Shown: positions 1 to 4,916 of the stretch, piece by piece
How the letters are laid out: each line of letters starts with the position of its first letter
Position numbering within the stretch: the first letter of the stretch is position 1
Assembly (NCBI GenBank): GCA_035513275.1
Contig: DATKCJ010000183.1
Coordinates: 1 to 6,940, forward strand
Direction of reading: 5' to 3'
Source: DATKCJ01 sp035513275
Lineage (GTDB): Bacteria; Verrucomicrobiota; Verrucomicrobiia; Opitutales; Opitutaceae
Length of the DNA: 6,940 bases
The notes under the pieces: model-generated
Databases searched by the model: none
What the model saw: the letters and a program-made list of their open reading frames with translations, nothing else
What the model was told of the DNA's origin: nothing
Translations under genes and position numbers: made by a program

Positions 1-20
1 CGCCCCACCTCAATCCAAGC

Positions 21-44
21 AATCGCCCGCAAGCGGGCTCCTAC
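21..44 (-). repeat. REP-like palindrome with GTAG head
   Basis: Read on the minus strand, this 24-mer begins with GTAG, followed by GAGCCCGCTTGCGGGC and a GATT tail. The stem GCCCG/CGGGC closes a four-base CTTG loop. A GTAG or GTGG head directly before a GC-rich palindrome is the known layout of REP elements mobilised by REP-associated tyrosine transposases (RAYTs). It lies 26 bp past the stop of the GMC gene, a usual REP location, where it could also protect the transcript 3' end or terminate weakly. Only one copy is visible and no RAYT gene is in the window, so the family assignment rests on architecture and on memory of similar REPs. Confidence 0.6.
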
Positions 45-70
45 ATCGGAAAGGCGGAGCAAGAGCGTCT

Positions 71-1873
71 TCACAAGTTTCCTTTCCGCATTTCCTCGAG
101 CATGAAATCTGCCGAGCGCCATGCGAGGGCCATGATGGTGAGGGTCGGGTTCTTGTCGGCGTTGCTGGCAAACACGCCGCCGTCGGTGACGAAGAGGTTC
201 GGCACGTCCCACGTCTGGCACCACTGGTTGGTCACGGATGTCTTCGGATCGTTGCCCATGATCGTGCCGCCGACTTCGTGGATGATCTGACCGCCGGCGG
301 CGATCGCATCGGAGCCGTCGGGCTTTGGCTTGCTATACACCCGCCCGCCCATCGTCTCGATGATTGAGGCGAACGTTTCCTGCATGTGTTTCGCCTGACG
401 CGTCTCGTGCTCCGACCACTTCCAGTGGAAACGCAGCACAGGGATGCCCCACTTGTCCTTCACGTCCGGGTCGATCTCACAGTAGCAATCGTCATTGGGA
501 ATCATCTCGCCGCGGCCGGAGAACCACACGTTCGAGCCGTAGTAGCGGCGCGCGTCCTCCTTGAACTTCGCACCGTAGCTGCCGCCCGTGAGCCATTCGA
601 GCCCGGCGCCCGTGCCCATGCCCGGCATCTGTCTTCCCCCGCCAAACTCGATGTGGTAGCCGCGCGCGAAACCGAGCCCGCCGGCGAGCTGCTCCTTGTA
701 GAGCCACCACGGCACGTAGGCGTGCGCGCCGCCGGCGCCGTCCTCGTTGTGAGGCGGAAGATTCTCCATCGCTGGGATCTGGCCGCCGAAACCGGCGCCA
801 ACAGTGTCCATGATGTATTTGCCGACGATCCCGCTTGAGTTGGCGACGCCTTCCGGGTGGTGCGGGGATTTCGAGTTTAGCAACATGCGCACCGACTCGG
901 CGGAGCTCGCCGCGAGCACGACGACGCGCGCCGACACCGTTCGCTCCTGGCCGGTCTTGCGGTCGATGTATGCGACGCCGGTCGCCTTGCCGTCGTTGCC
1001 GACGATCACGCGGTAGCCCATCGCATCGGTGAGGATGTCGAGGTTGCCACTCGCGAGCGCAGGCGGCAGGTGGACGGTCGTTGACTGGTAGGTGGCCTTG
1101 ATCGAGCAGCCGCGTCCGCAAGGCGTCGCCCAGAAACAAGCCGCGCGCTCGCTCATCGCCTGCGCGAGCACGCGCTGCGCGGCGGGGTTGTTCGGGTGAA
1201 GTTTCGCCGCGAGGCGTGCGCCGTCCTGCCGCTCGGTGAGCACGGCGCGGTGGATCGGGATCACGGGGATGCCGAGTTTTCCCGCGTGTTTCTTCGTATA
1301 GAGTTCGCACGCGCGCATCCGCGGCGCGGGCTGGAGGACGCCATCGGGCGAGTCGGGTGTGTTCTCGAGTCCCTCGGCGGTGCCATAAACGCCGATGAGC
1401 ATCTCGACCTTGTCGTAGTAGGGCGCGACGTCCTCGTAGGAGATAGGCCAGTCGAGGCCGAGCCCGTCGCGTGAGCGGGGTTTGAAGTCGTAAGGGCCGT
1501 TGCGCAGCGAGATGCGCGCCCAGTGGTTCGAGCGGCCGCCGAGCATCCGCGAGCGCCACCACATGAACTGGCGCTTCGGGTCGGCCGACGCGTTCGTGTA
1601 GGGTTCGCCTGGCACCTGCCAGCCGCCGTCGATCGTGGCGTCGAAGAATCCGAACGGCTTGTCGGGCGTGCCCGCGCCGCGTAGCGGTGCCGTGTCGTTC
1701 GTGTTGAACATCGGCGTCTCGGCGACTGGGTCGTAATTGCGCCCGGCCTCGAGCATGAGCACCTTTGCGCCCTCCATCGCGAGCGTGTAGGCGGTCTGCC
1801 CGCCCGCGGCACCCGAGCCGACAACGATCACGTCATAGCTTGGCTTGGTCTTTCGGGAAATGAGGAACGCCAT
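71..1873 (-). CDS. GMC-family FAD-dependent oxidoreductase
   Basis: 600 residues. Near the N-terminus there is an FAD-binding Rossmann motif (VGSGAAGG, Gly19/21/24), with Glu42 in MLEAG positioned for the FAD ribose. The GMC-type loop LGGRSNHWARISLR is at about 111-124. The C-terminal GMC domain has His532 in IIHEVGGTIMG and Asn575 in DKNPTLTIMA, matching the family's catalytic His/Asn pair, with DVPNLFVTDGGVFAS between them. A Cys pair in ATPCGRGCS (252, 256) recalls the sugar-dehydrogenase/gluconate 2-dehydrogenase branch. The enzyme probably oxidises a sugar or alcohol hydroxyl, passing electrons to FAD and then to a carrier. Sugar 3-dehydrogenases are a plausible relative, but the substrate is unknown. 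No signal peptide is visible, and no small subunit or cytochrome partner lies upstream; the downstream side is outside the window. I chose the ATG of MAFLIS because the frame stays open 63 codons further upstream only through intergenic repeats, and the Rossmann fold starts right after this Met. No Shine-Dalgarno sequence precedes it. Confidence 0.93.
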   Translation of the reverse strand: MAFLISRKTKPSYDVIVVGSGAAGGQTAYTLAMEGAKVLMLEAGRNYDPVAETPMFNTNDTAPLRGAGTPDKPFGFFDATIDGGWQVPGEPYTNASADPKRQFMWWRSRMLGGRSNHWARISLRNGPYDFKPRSRDGLGLDWPISYEDVAPYYDKVEMLIGVYGTAEGLENTPDSPDGVLQPAPRMRACELYTKKHAGKLGIPVIPIHRAVLTERQDGARLAAKLHPNNPAAQRVLAQAMSERAACFWATPCGRGCSIKATYQSTTVHLPPALASGNLDILTDAMGYRVIVGNDGKATGVAYIDRKTGQERTVSARVVVLAASSAESVRMLLNSKSPHHPEGVANSSGIVGKYIMDTVGAGFGGQIPAMENLPPHNEDGAGGAHAYVPWWLYKEQLAGGLGFARGYHIEFGGGRQMPGMGTGAGLEWLTGGSYGAKFKEDARRYYGSNVWFSGRGEMIPNDDCYCEIDPDVKDKWGIPVLRFHWKWSEHETRQAKHMQETFASIIETMGGRVYSKPKPDGSDAIAAGGQIIHEVGGTIMGNDPKTSVTNQWCQTWDVPNLFVTDGGVFASNADKNPTLTIMALAWRSADFMLEEMRKGNL

Positions 1874-1892
1874 GTGGAGAGCGGGGTGGGGG

Positions 1893-1953
1893 TTCGCGAA
1901 TCGTGGAACGCACCGCACGACTCCGCAAACGCGAATTCGTTCCTCGGAGGAAC
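1893..1953. promoter_or_regulatory. palindrome cluster in the GMC leader
   Basis: Three exact palindromes lie 20-80 bp upstream of the GMC start codon: TTCGCGAA (1893-1900), CGAATTCG (1932-1939) and the 15-mer GTTCCTCGGAGGAAC (1939-1953). The last has two 7-bp arms around a single central G, and the second and third share base 1939. Palindromes at this distance could be operator half-sites or leader hairpins. No regulator gene is in the window and no matching second operator is seen, so the regulatory role is a guess. Confidence 0.3.
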
Positions 1954-2071
1954 CACCGAGGCACAGAGACCGGACGTTTTTGCCACGGATTGAGGATGTC
2001 GCTTCGCTCGGAACACAGATGGGCACGGACTCGGAGTTGGAACCACGAAACACACTAAACACACGAAAAGG
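1951..2071. repeat. decayed dispersed intergenic repeat words
   Basis: Three A/C-rich word blocks occur in series on the plus strand: AACCACCGAGGCACAGAGAC (1951-1970); GCCACGGAT (1982-1990) with ACACAGATGGGCACGGAC (2013-2030); and AACCACGAAACACACTAAAC (2041-2060) continuing as ACACGAAAAGG. The last block contains AAACACAC twice (2048-2055 and 2057-2064). From memory, closely similar 'ccacagaggcacagag', 'gccacggattgaacacagatggg' and 'ccacgaaacacacgaaa' words recur between genes in Verrucomicrobiota and some other environmental phyla. Here they are degenerate, and about 20 bp of unrelated sequence separates the two halves of the middle block. Confidence 0.5.
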
Positions 2072-2206
2072 AGATTCCCGATCAGACCATGTCGGAAGTC
2101 ACAGAGCAGGGGGACACTAGCCATGCGCCATGGGGTTCGATCCGTCCGCGCCTGCGTAACGTGGACCCACTCGGCGTGCGTTCGATCCACTCAATGGCTG
2201 GTTGCG

Positions 2207-2692
2207 TCATTCAAACGCGAAAGGGTAGTTCGCATCATGCGCCTTCCTCTCACCGGGTGTCATTCGTGTGCGAAGTAGTCTGATCGTGAATGCCCCTTGA
2301 GCCCGTCCGTCCTGGACAAACAGCCAGTCTGTGATCCGCATGTCCGGGAATCGCACGGTGTCTCCGCCCTTTACCGATTCCAGCCAGATGGGCTCGCTCA
2401 GCAAAGTTCCGATGGTCTCGTCGGGACGGTGCTCAGTGACCGCGACCCACATATGTTCCCGGGCGTCTTCATCACCGACGTCCGTAAAGTAAACCTTCAG
2501 GAGGCCGGTGAACCGGTCTCTTACTTCATCTCGCTTTGCCCAAAATGTCGGAAGTGTTTCCTGCGCTCGCGCGATTGCTGCGTTCATCTCCGGGTCATCC
2601 TTTGAGACCGAGATGCCCTTGTCGGAGTCGCGAGCGCAAGACACCAGGAGTGTCGCCAGGTAGAGAACGATAAGTCTTTGGACGGTGTGCAT
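2207..2692 (-). CDS. DUF2314-domain lipoprotein
   Basis: 161 residues. Residues 1-19 are a lipoprotein signal peptide: a short basic start (MHTVQR), a hydrophobic stretch, and the lipobox LVSC with Cys19 as the lipidated residue. Ala and Arg follow, with no inner-membrane-retention Asp at +2, so an outer-membrane location is likely. The rest (about 35-150) fits DUF2314: EMNAAIARAQETLPTFW at the front, EHMWVAV (79-85), IGTLLSEPIWL, VKGGDTVRFPDMRITDWLFV (107-126), then GAFTIRLLR. E. coli YegJ belongs to this domain family; its function is unknown. I chose the Met that gives a compact signal peptide; the frame is open 26 codons upstream but begins with an Arg-rich stretch that would bury it. No Shine-Dalgarno is visible. 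It lies 74 bp after the DUF2846/TonB_C gene, same strand, probably the last gene of that operon. Confidence 0.85.
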   Translation of the reverse strand: MHTVQRLIVLYLATLLVSCARDSDKGISVSKDDPEMNAAIARAQETLPTFWAKRDEVRDRFTGLLKVYFTDVGDEDAREHMWVAVTEHRPDETIGTLLSEPIWLESVKGGDTVRFPDMRITDWLFVQDGRAQGAFTIRLLRTRMTPGERKAHDANYPFAFE

Positions 2693-2749
2693 GGCGAATC
2701 GTGAAAGAGATCTTGAACAACGACGCGTTTTGAAGCGAGCCACGCGCGC

Positions 2750-2763
2750 CCTCGGGAACGAGG
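2750..2763 (-). other. small intercistronic hairpin after the TonB_C-domain gene
   Basis: On the minus strand, three bases after the TGA of the DUF2846/TonB_C gene, CCTCG-TTCC-CGAGG forms a perfect 5-bp stem with a four-base loop. GCGCGCG follows rather than a T-tract, so it is not a standard intrinsic terminator. It may stabilise the transcript end or attenuate read-through into the DUF2314 gene. A stem this short can arise by chance. Confidence 0.25.
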
Positions 2764-2766
2764 AAA

Positions 2767-3579
2767 TCACGAATCGCCAAAGGTAACAGGCATTTGCATC
2801 CGCACGTTGACCGGCACGCCGTTCTTGATTCCCGGCGTGAACACACTCTTCGACACCGCTTCGACCGCGAGACGGGATAGCTCCGGATGTGGTGATTCAA
2901 CGGCGACTGGATTGACCACCCGACCTTTCCTATCGAGGAAGAACTCGACGATGACTCGCCCCCTGATTCCAGCCTTGCGAAGCTTTTCCGGATACTCGGC
3001 GTTCACTACCTTCAACAACTTGGGCCTAATGTCCTGCGAATCAGCCTGAGCGATTGCCGTGGCCTGTGGGATCGCTCCCTGTCCAACGGTGTTTCCCACG
3101 AGCGCGTAGCGCTCCATCAGTTTCCCCGCTTCTTCTTCGGTGATTCGAAAGAGCGGATCGGGTTCTGAGACCTGCTTTCCGGAAACCACATCGCCGAAGA
3201 ATCCTCCGGCCAAGCTCATCGAGTCAGGACGAGAATTCAGGACATATTTCAGATAAACGATGTCCCCAGCCGCAAGCGCCACCCGCGTTTCGGCGATCAT
3301 GCGGTGCGATACGAGCGCGTCACCAATCGAAATCTTGTAGACGCCGGGCTCGCATTGAAACCACGTGTAGCTGCGCAAGCTGAGCGCGCCGATCTTTTCC
3401 TCGTCGACGAAGAGAGGGACGTTCTCGCTCACGATCGCCGAAGTTGCCTGAAAGACATAGACCGACGCCTTGTCCGAGGTGGGTGGTGCCAGCAAGGACA
3501 TGTCCGCGCTTGGAATCGTCGAAGCGCAACCACACAGGAGGACCGCAATCGTGGAACTGGCAATCTTCCAAGAGTTCAT
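2767..3579 (-). CDS. lipoprotein with DUF2846-like and TonB C-terminal domains
   Basis: 270 residues. A lipoprotein signal peptide (MNSWKIASSTIAVLLCGCAS) has Cys18 as the likely lipidated residue, lipobox LCGC. Residues 37-115 resemble DUF2846: KASVYVFQAT, VPLFVDEEKIGAL, YTWFQCEPGVYKIS, AAGDIVYLKYVL. After an Ala/Gln-rich linker (about 165-183), residues 187-267 form a TonB_C domain with AEYPEKLRKAGIRGRVIVEF, DRKGRVVNPVAVES and FTPGIKNGVPV. In TonB this domain contacts outer-membrane receptors. Here a lipid anchor replaces the usual N-terminal helix, and no ExbB/ExbD genes are nearby, so energy coupling is unlikely; a periplasmic structural or binding role is inferred. The gene starts 56 bp after the three-helix gene. 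An alternative GTG at 3639 overlaps that gene's stop as GTGA and would add 20 residues. I prefer the inner ATG for its compact signal peptide; GGGAAAG lies just upstream. Confidence 0.82.
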   Translation of the reverse strand: MNSWKIASSTIAVLLCGCASTIPSADMSLLAPPTSDKASVYVFQATSAIVSENVPLFVDEEKIGALSLRSYTWFQCEPGVYKISIGDALVSHRMIAETRVALAAGDIVYLKYVLNSRPDSMSLAGGFFGDVVSGKQVSEPDPLFRITEEEAGKLMERYALVGNTVGQGAIPQATAIAQADSQDIRPKLLKVVNAEYPEKLRKAGIRGRVIVEFFLDRKGRVVNPVAVESPHPELSRLAVEAVSKSVFTPGIKNGVPVNVRMQMPVTFGDS

Positions 3580-3635
3580 GATTCTTTCCCGCCGGGGTGA
3601 GTTCCAGGGCGGAGATTCAACCAATTTTTCATTGC

Positions 3636-3998
3636 TCACAATCCTGGGGGAATCAGCGGAGGTTCATTCGAATCGTGTCGCGAGGTGGCTACACTGTCAC
3701 GGGCCGGCTTCTTCTTTCTGAAAACATCAAACAGCCCGAGCAATACTCCCATGAAACCGGCAAGCGCACAAACACCCCCAAGGAACCTCATTTCTCGATC
3801 GGCGATTCCGGATACTTGCTGACCGACCACCCAGAGGATGATTCCTACGATCAAGAGTGTGCCTCTTGGTGCGCTTCGGGAAATGAACCAGAACGCGACG
3901 ATCATCCCGATCAGAACGATCACGGTTATCGCGATGTAGACCTTGCCGGTGGTGTCCATGAAGCTGAGTTTGCTTCGTTCGTTCAGTCCATCGCCCAT
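3636..3998 (-). CDS. small three-helix membrane protein, unknown function
   Basis: 120 residues; I do not recognise a named family. Three hydrophobic segments are clear: about 19-39 (VYIAITVIVLIGMIVAFWF), 46-65 (GTLLIVGIILWVVGQQ and onward) and 71-93 (LGGVCALAGFMGVLLGLF). A polar tail starts with FRKKKPAR, which by the positive-inside rule suggests a cytoplasmic C-terminus. The ATG at 3998 directly abuts the TGA of the four-helix gene (TGAATG), so translation is probably coupled; AGGGAG sits 11 bases upstream. An inner Met (residue 14, MDTTGK) is an alternative start, but the coupling favours the outer one. The gene is likely in one operon with both flanking genes and inserted in the inner membrane. 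Confidence 0.7.
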   Translation of the reverse strand: MGDGLNERSKLSFMDTTGKVYIAITVIVLIGMIVAFWFISRSAPRGTLLIVGIILWVVGQQVSGIADREMRFLGGVCALAGFMGVLLGLFDVFRKKKPARDSVATSRHDSNEPPLIPPGL

Positions 3999-4493
3999 TC
4001 AACCGACATCTCCCTGCAGCATGCTTGTCTTGTAGCCGCCGGAGATCGCGATGGCGTAGAAGAGCAGGTCGATGGGCGATCCGGTTTCGATCAGGATCGT
4101 CGGAACCTGCGCGTAGTCGAGGGCGCTGAGCGTCGCGAAGAACGACATCTCCTCGCTGATACTGATGAAGCCGACCAGGGTCAGGACGTTGCCGAGGAGG
4201 CAGCCTGCCAAAGCGAACACCGCCCCGATCACGCCATACACGGGCGTGTTCCCCATGCCGAAGCGGCGCACGGCAATGCCGACGAGAAAACCAACACCGA
4301 CTGCCATCCAGCCGATCTGGTACTCGGTGGCGACTGTGATTGCCGCCCAGATTGCGGCGCCGACAATTGCGACGACGATGCCTGCGGCGAGTGCGAAGGG
4401 CAGATTTCCGGCTGGCAGAACTAAGGTGTCAGTGAGGGAGGCTGCGACCTCGGGGCTCGAGGATGCAGAGGAGTCGGGTGCTTCGTTTGTCAT
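3999..4493 (-). CDS. four-helix membrane protein, unknown function
   Basis: 164 residues. A Ser/Ala-rich acidic N-terminus (1-25) precedes hydrophobic segments at about 33-55, 60-78, 85-111 and 140-153. The core WAAITVATEYQIGWMAVGVG, followed by FLVGIAVRRFGMGN and GAVFALAGCLLGNVLT, resembles, from memory, an uncharacterised membrane domain seen in several phyla, sometimes fused to zinc-ribbon or other soluble modules. Here the domain stands nearly alone. The start is the ATG of MTNEAPD: upstream the frame stays open for 123 codons, but only through repeat arrays and Arg/Pro/Ser-rich nonsense. CTCCTCCC immediately before the ATG is the complement of a Shine-Dalgarno, so ribosome recruitment must work another way. 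It is the first gene of the probable four-gene cluster, and its stop touches the next start. GC3 is about 90% in the 20 codons I counted, higher than in its neighbour. Confidence 0.75.
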   Translation of the reverse strand: MTNEAPDSSASSSPEVAASLTDTLVLPAGNLPFALAAGIVVAIVGAAIWAAITVATEYQIGWMAVGVGFLVGIAVRRFGMGNTPVYGVIGAVFALAGCLLGNVLTLVGFISISEEMSFFATLSALDYAQVPTILIETGSPIDLLFYAIAISGGYKTSMLQGDVG

Positions 4494-4531
4494 GGGAGGA
4501 GATCGACGCGGCAACACGCGTGCGGTGTGCC

Positions 4532-4552
4532 GGGTCGGGGGGGTGCTTGGGG
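4532..4552 (+). promoter_or_regulatory. putative G-quadruplex motif
   Basis: Four guanine tracts fit the G3+N1-7 pattern: GGG (4532-4534), GGG (4537-4539), GGG (4541-4543, within a run of seven Gs) and GGGG (4549-4552), with loops of 2, 1 and 5 bases. The motif lies on the plus strand, the template for the four-helix gene, about 40 bp upstream of its start. A folded quadruplex there could hinder polymerase, and the G7 run is prone to slippage. The pattern is exact; function is inferred. Confidence 0.4.
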
Positions 4553-4593
4553 TTGTTGTTGCGCGACGGACGCCCGTCAGGCGCCACAACACC
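4551..4593. repeat. long imperfect stem-loop upstream of the membrane cluster
   Basis: Bases 4551-4569 and 4574-4593 pair around a four-base ACGC loop. GACGG/CCGTC gives 5 pairs, GCGC/GCGC 4 pairs beyond a two-base AG bulge, TGTTGT/ACAACA 6 pairs beyond one mismatch, and one further G-C pair beyond another mismatch: 16 Watson-Crick pairs in all. It sits about 58-100 bp upstream of the four-helix gene and overlaps the quadruplex motif by two bases. It could be a leader RNA structure, a remnant of a miniature palindromic element, or a bidirectional terminator; no T-tract is present. Confidence 0.45.
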
Positions 4594-4710
4594 GGTCGAT
4601 TGTGACCAGACGCGGCGGCTCCCGGAGCGGATGCCGGGTGTGGGTCCCAGACGCTGGAATTCCACGCCGGCCGCTCGCGCGAGTCGAGTCGATAGATGGG
4701 TGAAGGAAGC

Positions 4711-4735
4711 AGAAAGCGGGCGACCGAAGACCCGC
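4711..4735 (-). terminator. possible Rho-independent terminator for the glycosidase gene
   Basis: On the minus strand GCGGG-TCTTCGGTCG-CCCGC forms a 5-bp GC stem. Within the loop, C(TTCG)G could stack as a stable tetraloop, and TTTCTGCTTCC follows. It is about 170 bp past the glycosidase stop and in the right orientation. The T-tract is weak and the stem short, so this is a moderate candidate only. Confidence 0.35.
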
Positions 4736-4773
4736 CGTCGCTCCGGTGGAGGTATGGTGCGGCGAGAAGGGGG

Positions 4774-4818
4774 CAGGAGACAGGAGACAGGGGACAGGAG
4801 ACGGGCGACGGGCGACAG
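4774..4818. repeat. heptanucleotide tandem array, unit CAGGAGA
   Basis: Six consecutive 7-bp units plus a partial one run without gaps on the plus strand: CAGGAGA, CAGGAGA, CAGGGGA, CAGGAGA, CGGGCGA, CGGGCGA, CAG. Changes fall at unit positions 2 and 5, keeping the frame of seven. The array is purine-rich on this strand. It resembles in form the heptanucleotide STRR repeats of cyanobacteria, and from memory 'caggagacagg' tracts occur between genes in Verrucomicrobiota. Confidence 0.75.
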
Positions 4819-4842
4819 TTGTAGTTTGCCGGTGCGGCCCCA

Positions 4843-4873
4843 ATCGAGAATCGAGAATCCAAAATCGAAAATT
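4843..4873. repeat. second heptanucleotide array, unit ATCGARA
   Basis: Four 7-bp units plus a partial one: ATCGAGA, ATCGAGA, ATCCAAA, ATCGAAA, ATT. It begins 24 bp after the CAGGAGA array and has the same period but an unrelated, A/T-rich unit. It may be a separate dispersed element that happens to share the period, or the product of the same slippage process. Confidence 0.65.
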
Positions 4874-4878
4874 ACCCC

Positions 4879-4916
4879 GCTCAGGGCAGGCCCATTCGAC
4901 TTCGCTCAGGGCAGGC
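4879..4916. repeat. duplicated GCTCAGGGCAGGC repeat, 25-bp period
   Basis: The 13-mer GCTCAGGGCAGGC is present exactly twice, at 4879-4891 and 4904-4916; CCATTCGACTTC lies between them. From memory, 'ttcgacttcgctcagggcagg' is a widespread intergenic repeat in environmental bacterial genomes. The right copy overlaps the end of the glycosidase gene: its minus-strand CCCTGAGC contributes the final Pro codon and the TGA stop. Confidence 0.65.

Larger units (their letters stand above)
1874..2206. other. 333-bp intergenic spacer upstream of the GMC gene
   Basis: No convincing gene is present. Frames open here are low-complexity extensions of neighbouring genes. From the GMC start outward it holds three palindromes (1893-1953), a stretch of A/C-rich dispersed-repeat words (1951-2071), and about 135 bp of unremarkable sequence (2072-2206). 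That last part has a small inverted repeat, CCATG-CGC-CATGG (2121-2133), and two copies of GTTCGATCC (2135-2143 and 2180-2188). It must contain the GMC promoter if that gene is not read through from the DUF2314 gene, but I cannot identify -35/-10 boxes. Confidence 0.6.
4494..4905. other. 412-bp repeat-rich intergenic spacer
   Basis: No gene is supported: the frames open here translate to Arg/Pro/Ser-rich sequence running through tandem repeats. From the glycosidase stop toward the membrane cluster it contains part of a 25-bp-period repeat, an ATCGARA heptamer array, a CAGGAGA heptamer array, a possible terminator, a long imperfect hairpin and a G-quadruplex motif. GCAACAC (4511-4517) and GTGTGC (4525-4530) could form another weak stem. 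It must hold the promoter of the membrane/lipoprotein cluster unless that is read through from the glycosidase; I see no clear -35/-10 pair. Confidence 0.6.

Noticed and set aside
492..1562. Minus-strand 356-codon open frame inside the GMC gene
   Set aside because: It is an Arg-rich shifted frame of the GMC gene with no recognisable motif.
1874..2062. Longer start for the GMC gene (63 extra codons)
   Set aside because: The extension runs through the dispersed repeats and palindromes and ends just before a Met that is 12 residues from the FAD-binding strand; it has no signal-peptide character.
1828..2190. Minus-strand 120-codon open frame over the GMC leader
   Set aside because: It is translated from repeat words, overlaps the GMC start in another frame, and has no domain or credible start context.
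2130..2190. Two GGTTCGATCC/CGTTCGATCC T-arm-like words
   Set aside because: They resemble tRNA T-loops, but no acceptor, D or anticodon stems can be assembled around either copy.
3597..4424. Plus-strand 275-codon open frame with Cys/Asp-rich tail
   Set aside because: It is antisense to two clear membrane-protein genes; the Asp/His/Cys-rich composition follows from reverse-reading hydrophobic codons.
4494..4862. Longer start for the four-helix gene (123 extra codons)
   Set aside because: The extra sequence is Arg/Pro/Ser-rich, crosses the CAGGAGA array, and gives the repeat peptide PVSCPLSPVSCPL; it is a by-product of GC-rich non-coding DNA.
4774..4916. CRISPR-like array
   Set aside because: The repeats are 7 bp contiguous units and a single 13-bp duplication, without the 23-40 bp repeats and unique spacers of a CRISPR locus, and no cas genes are present.
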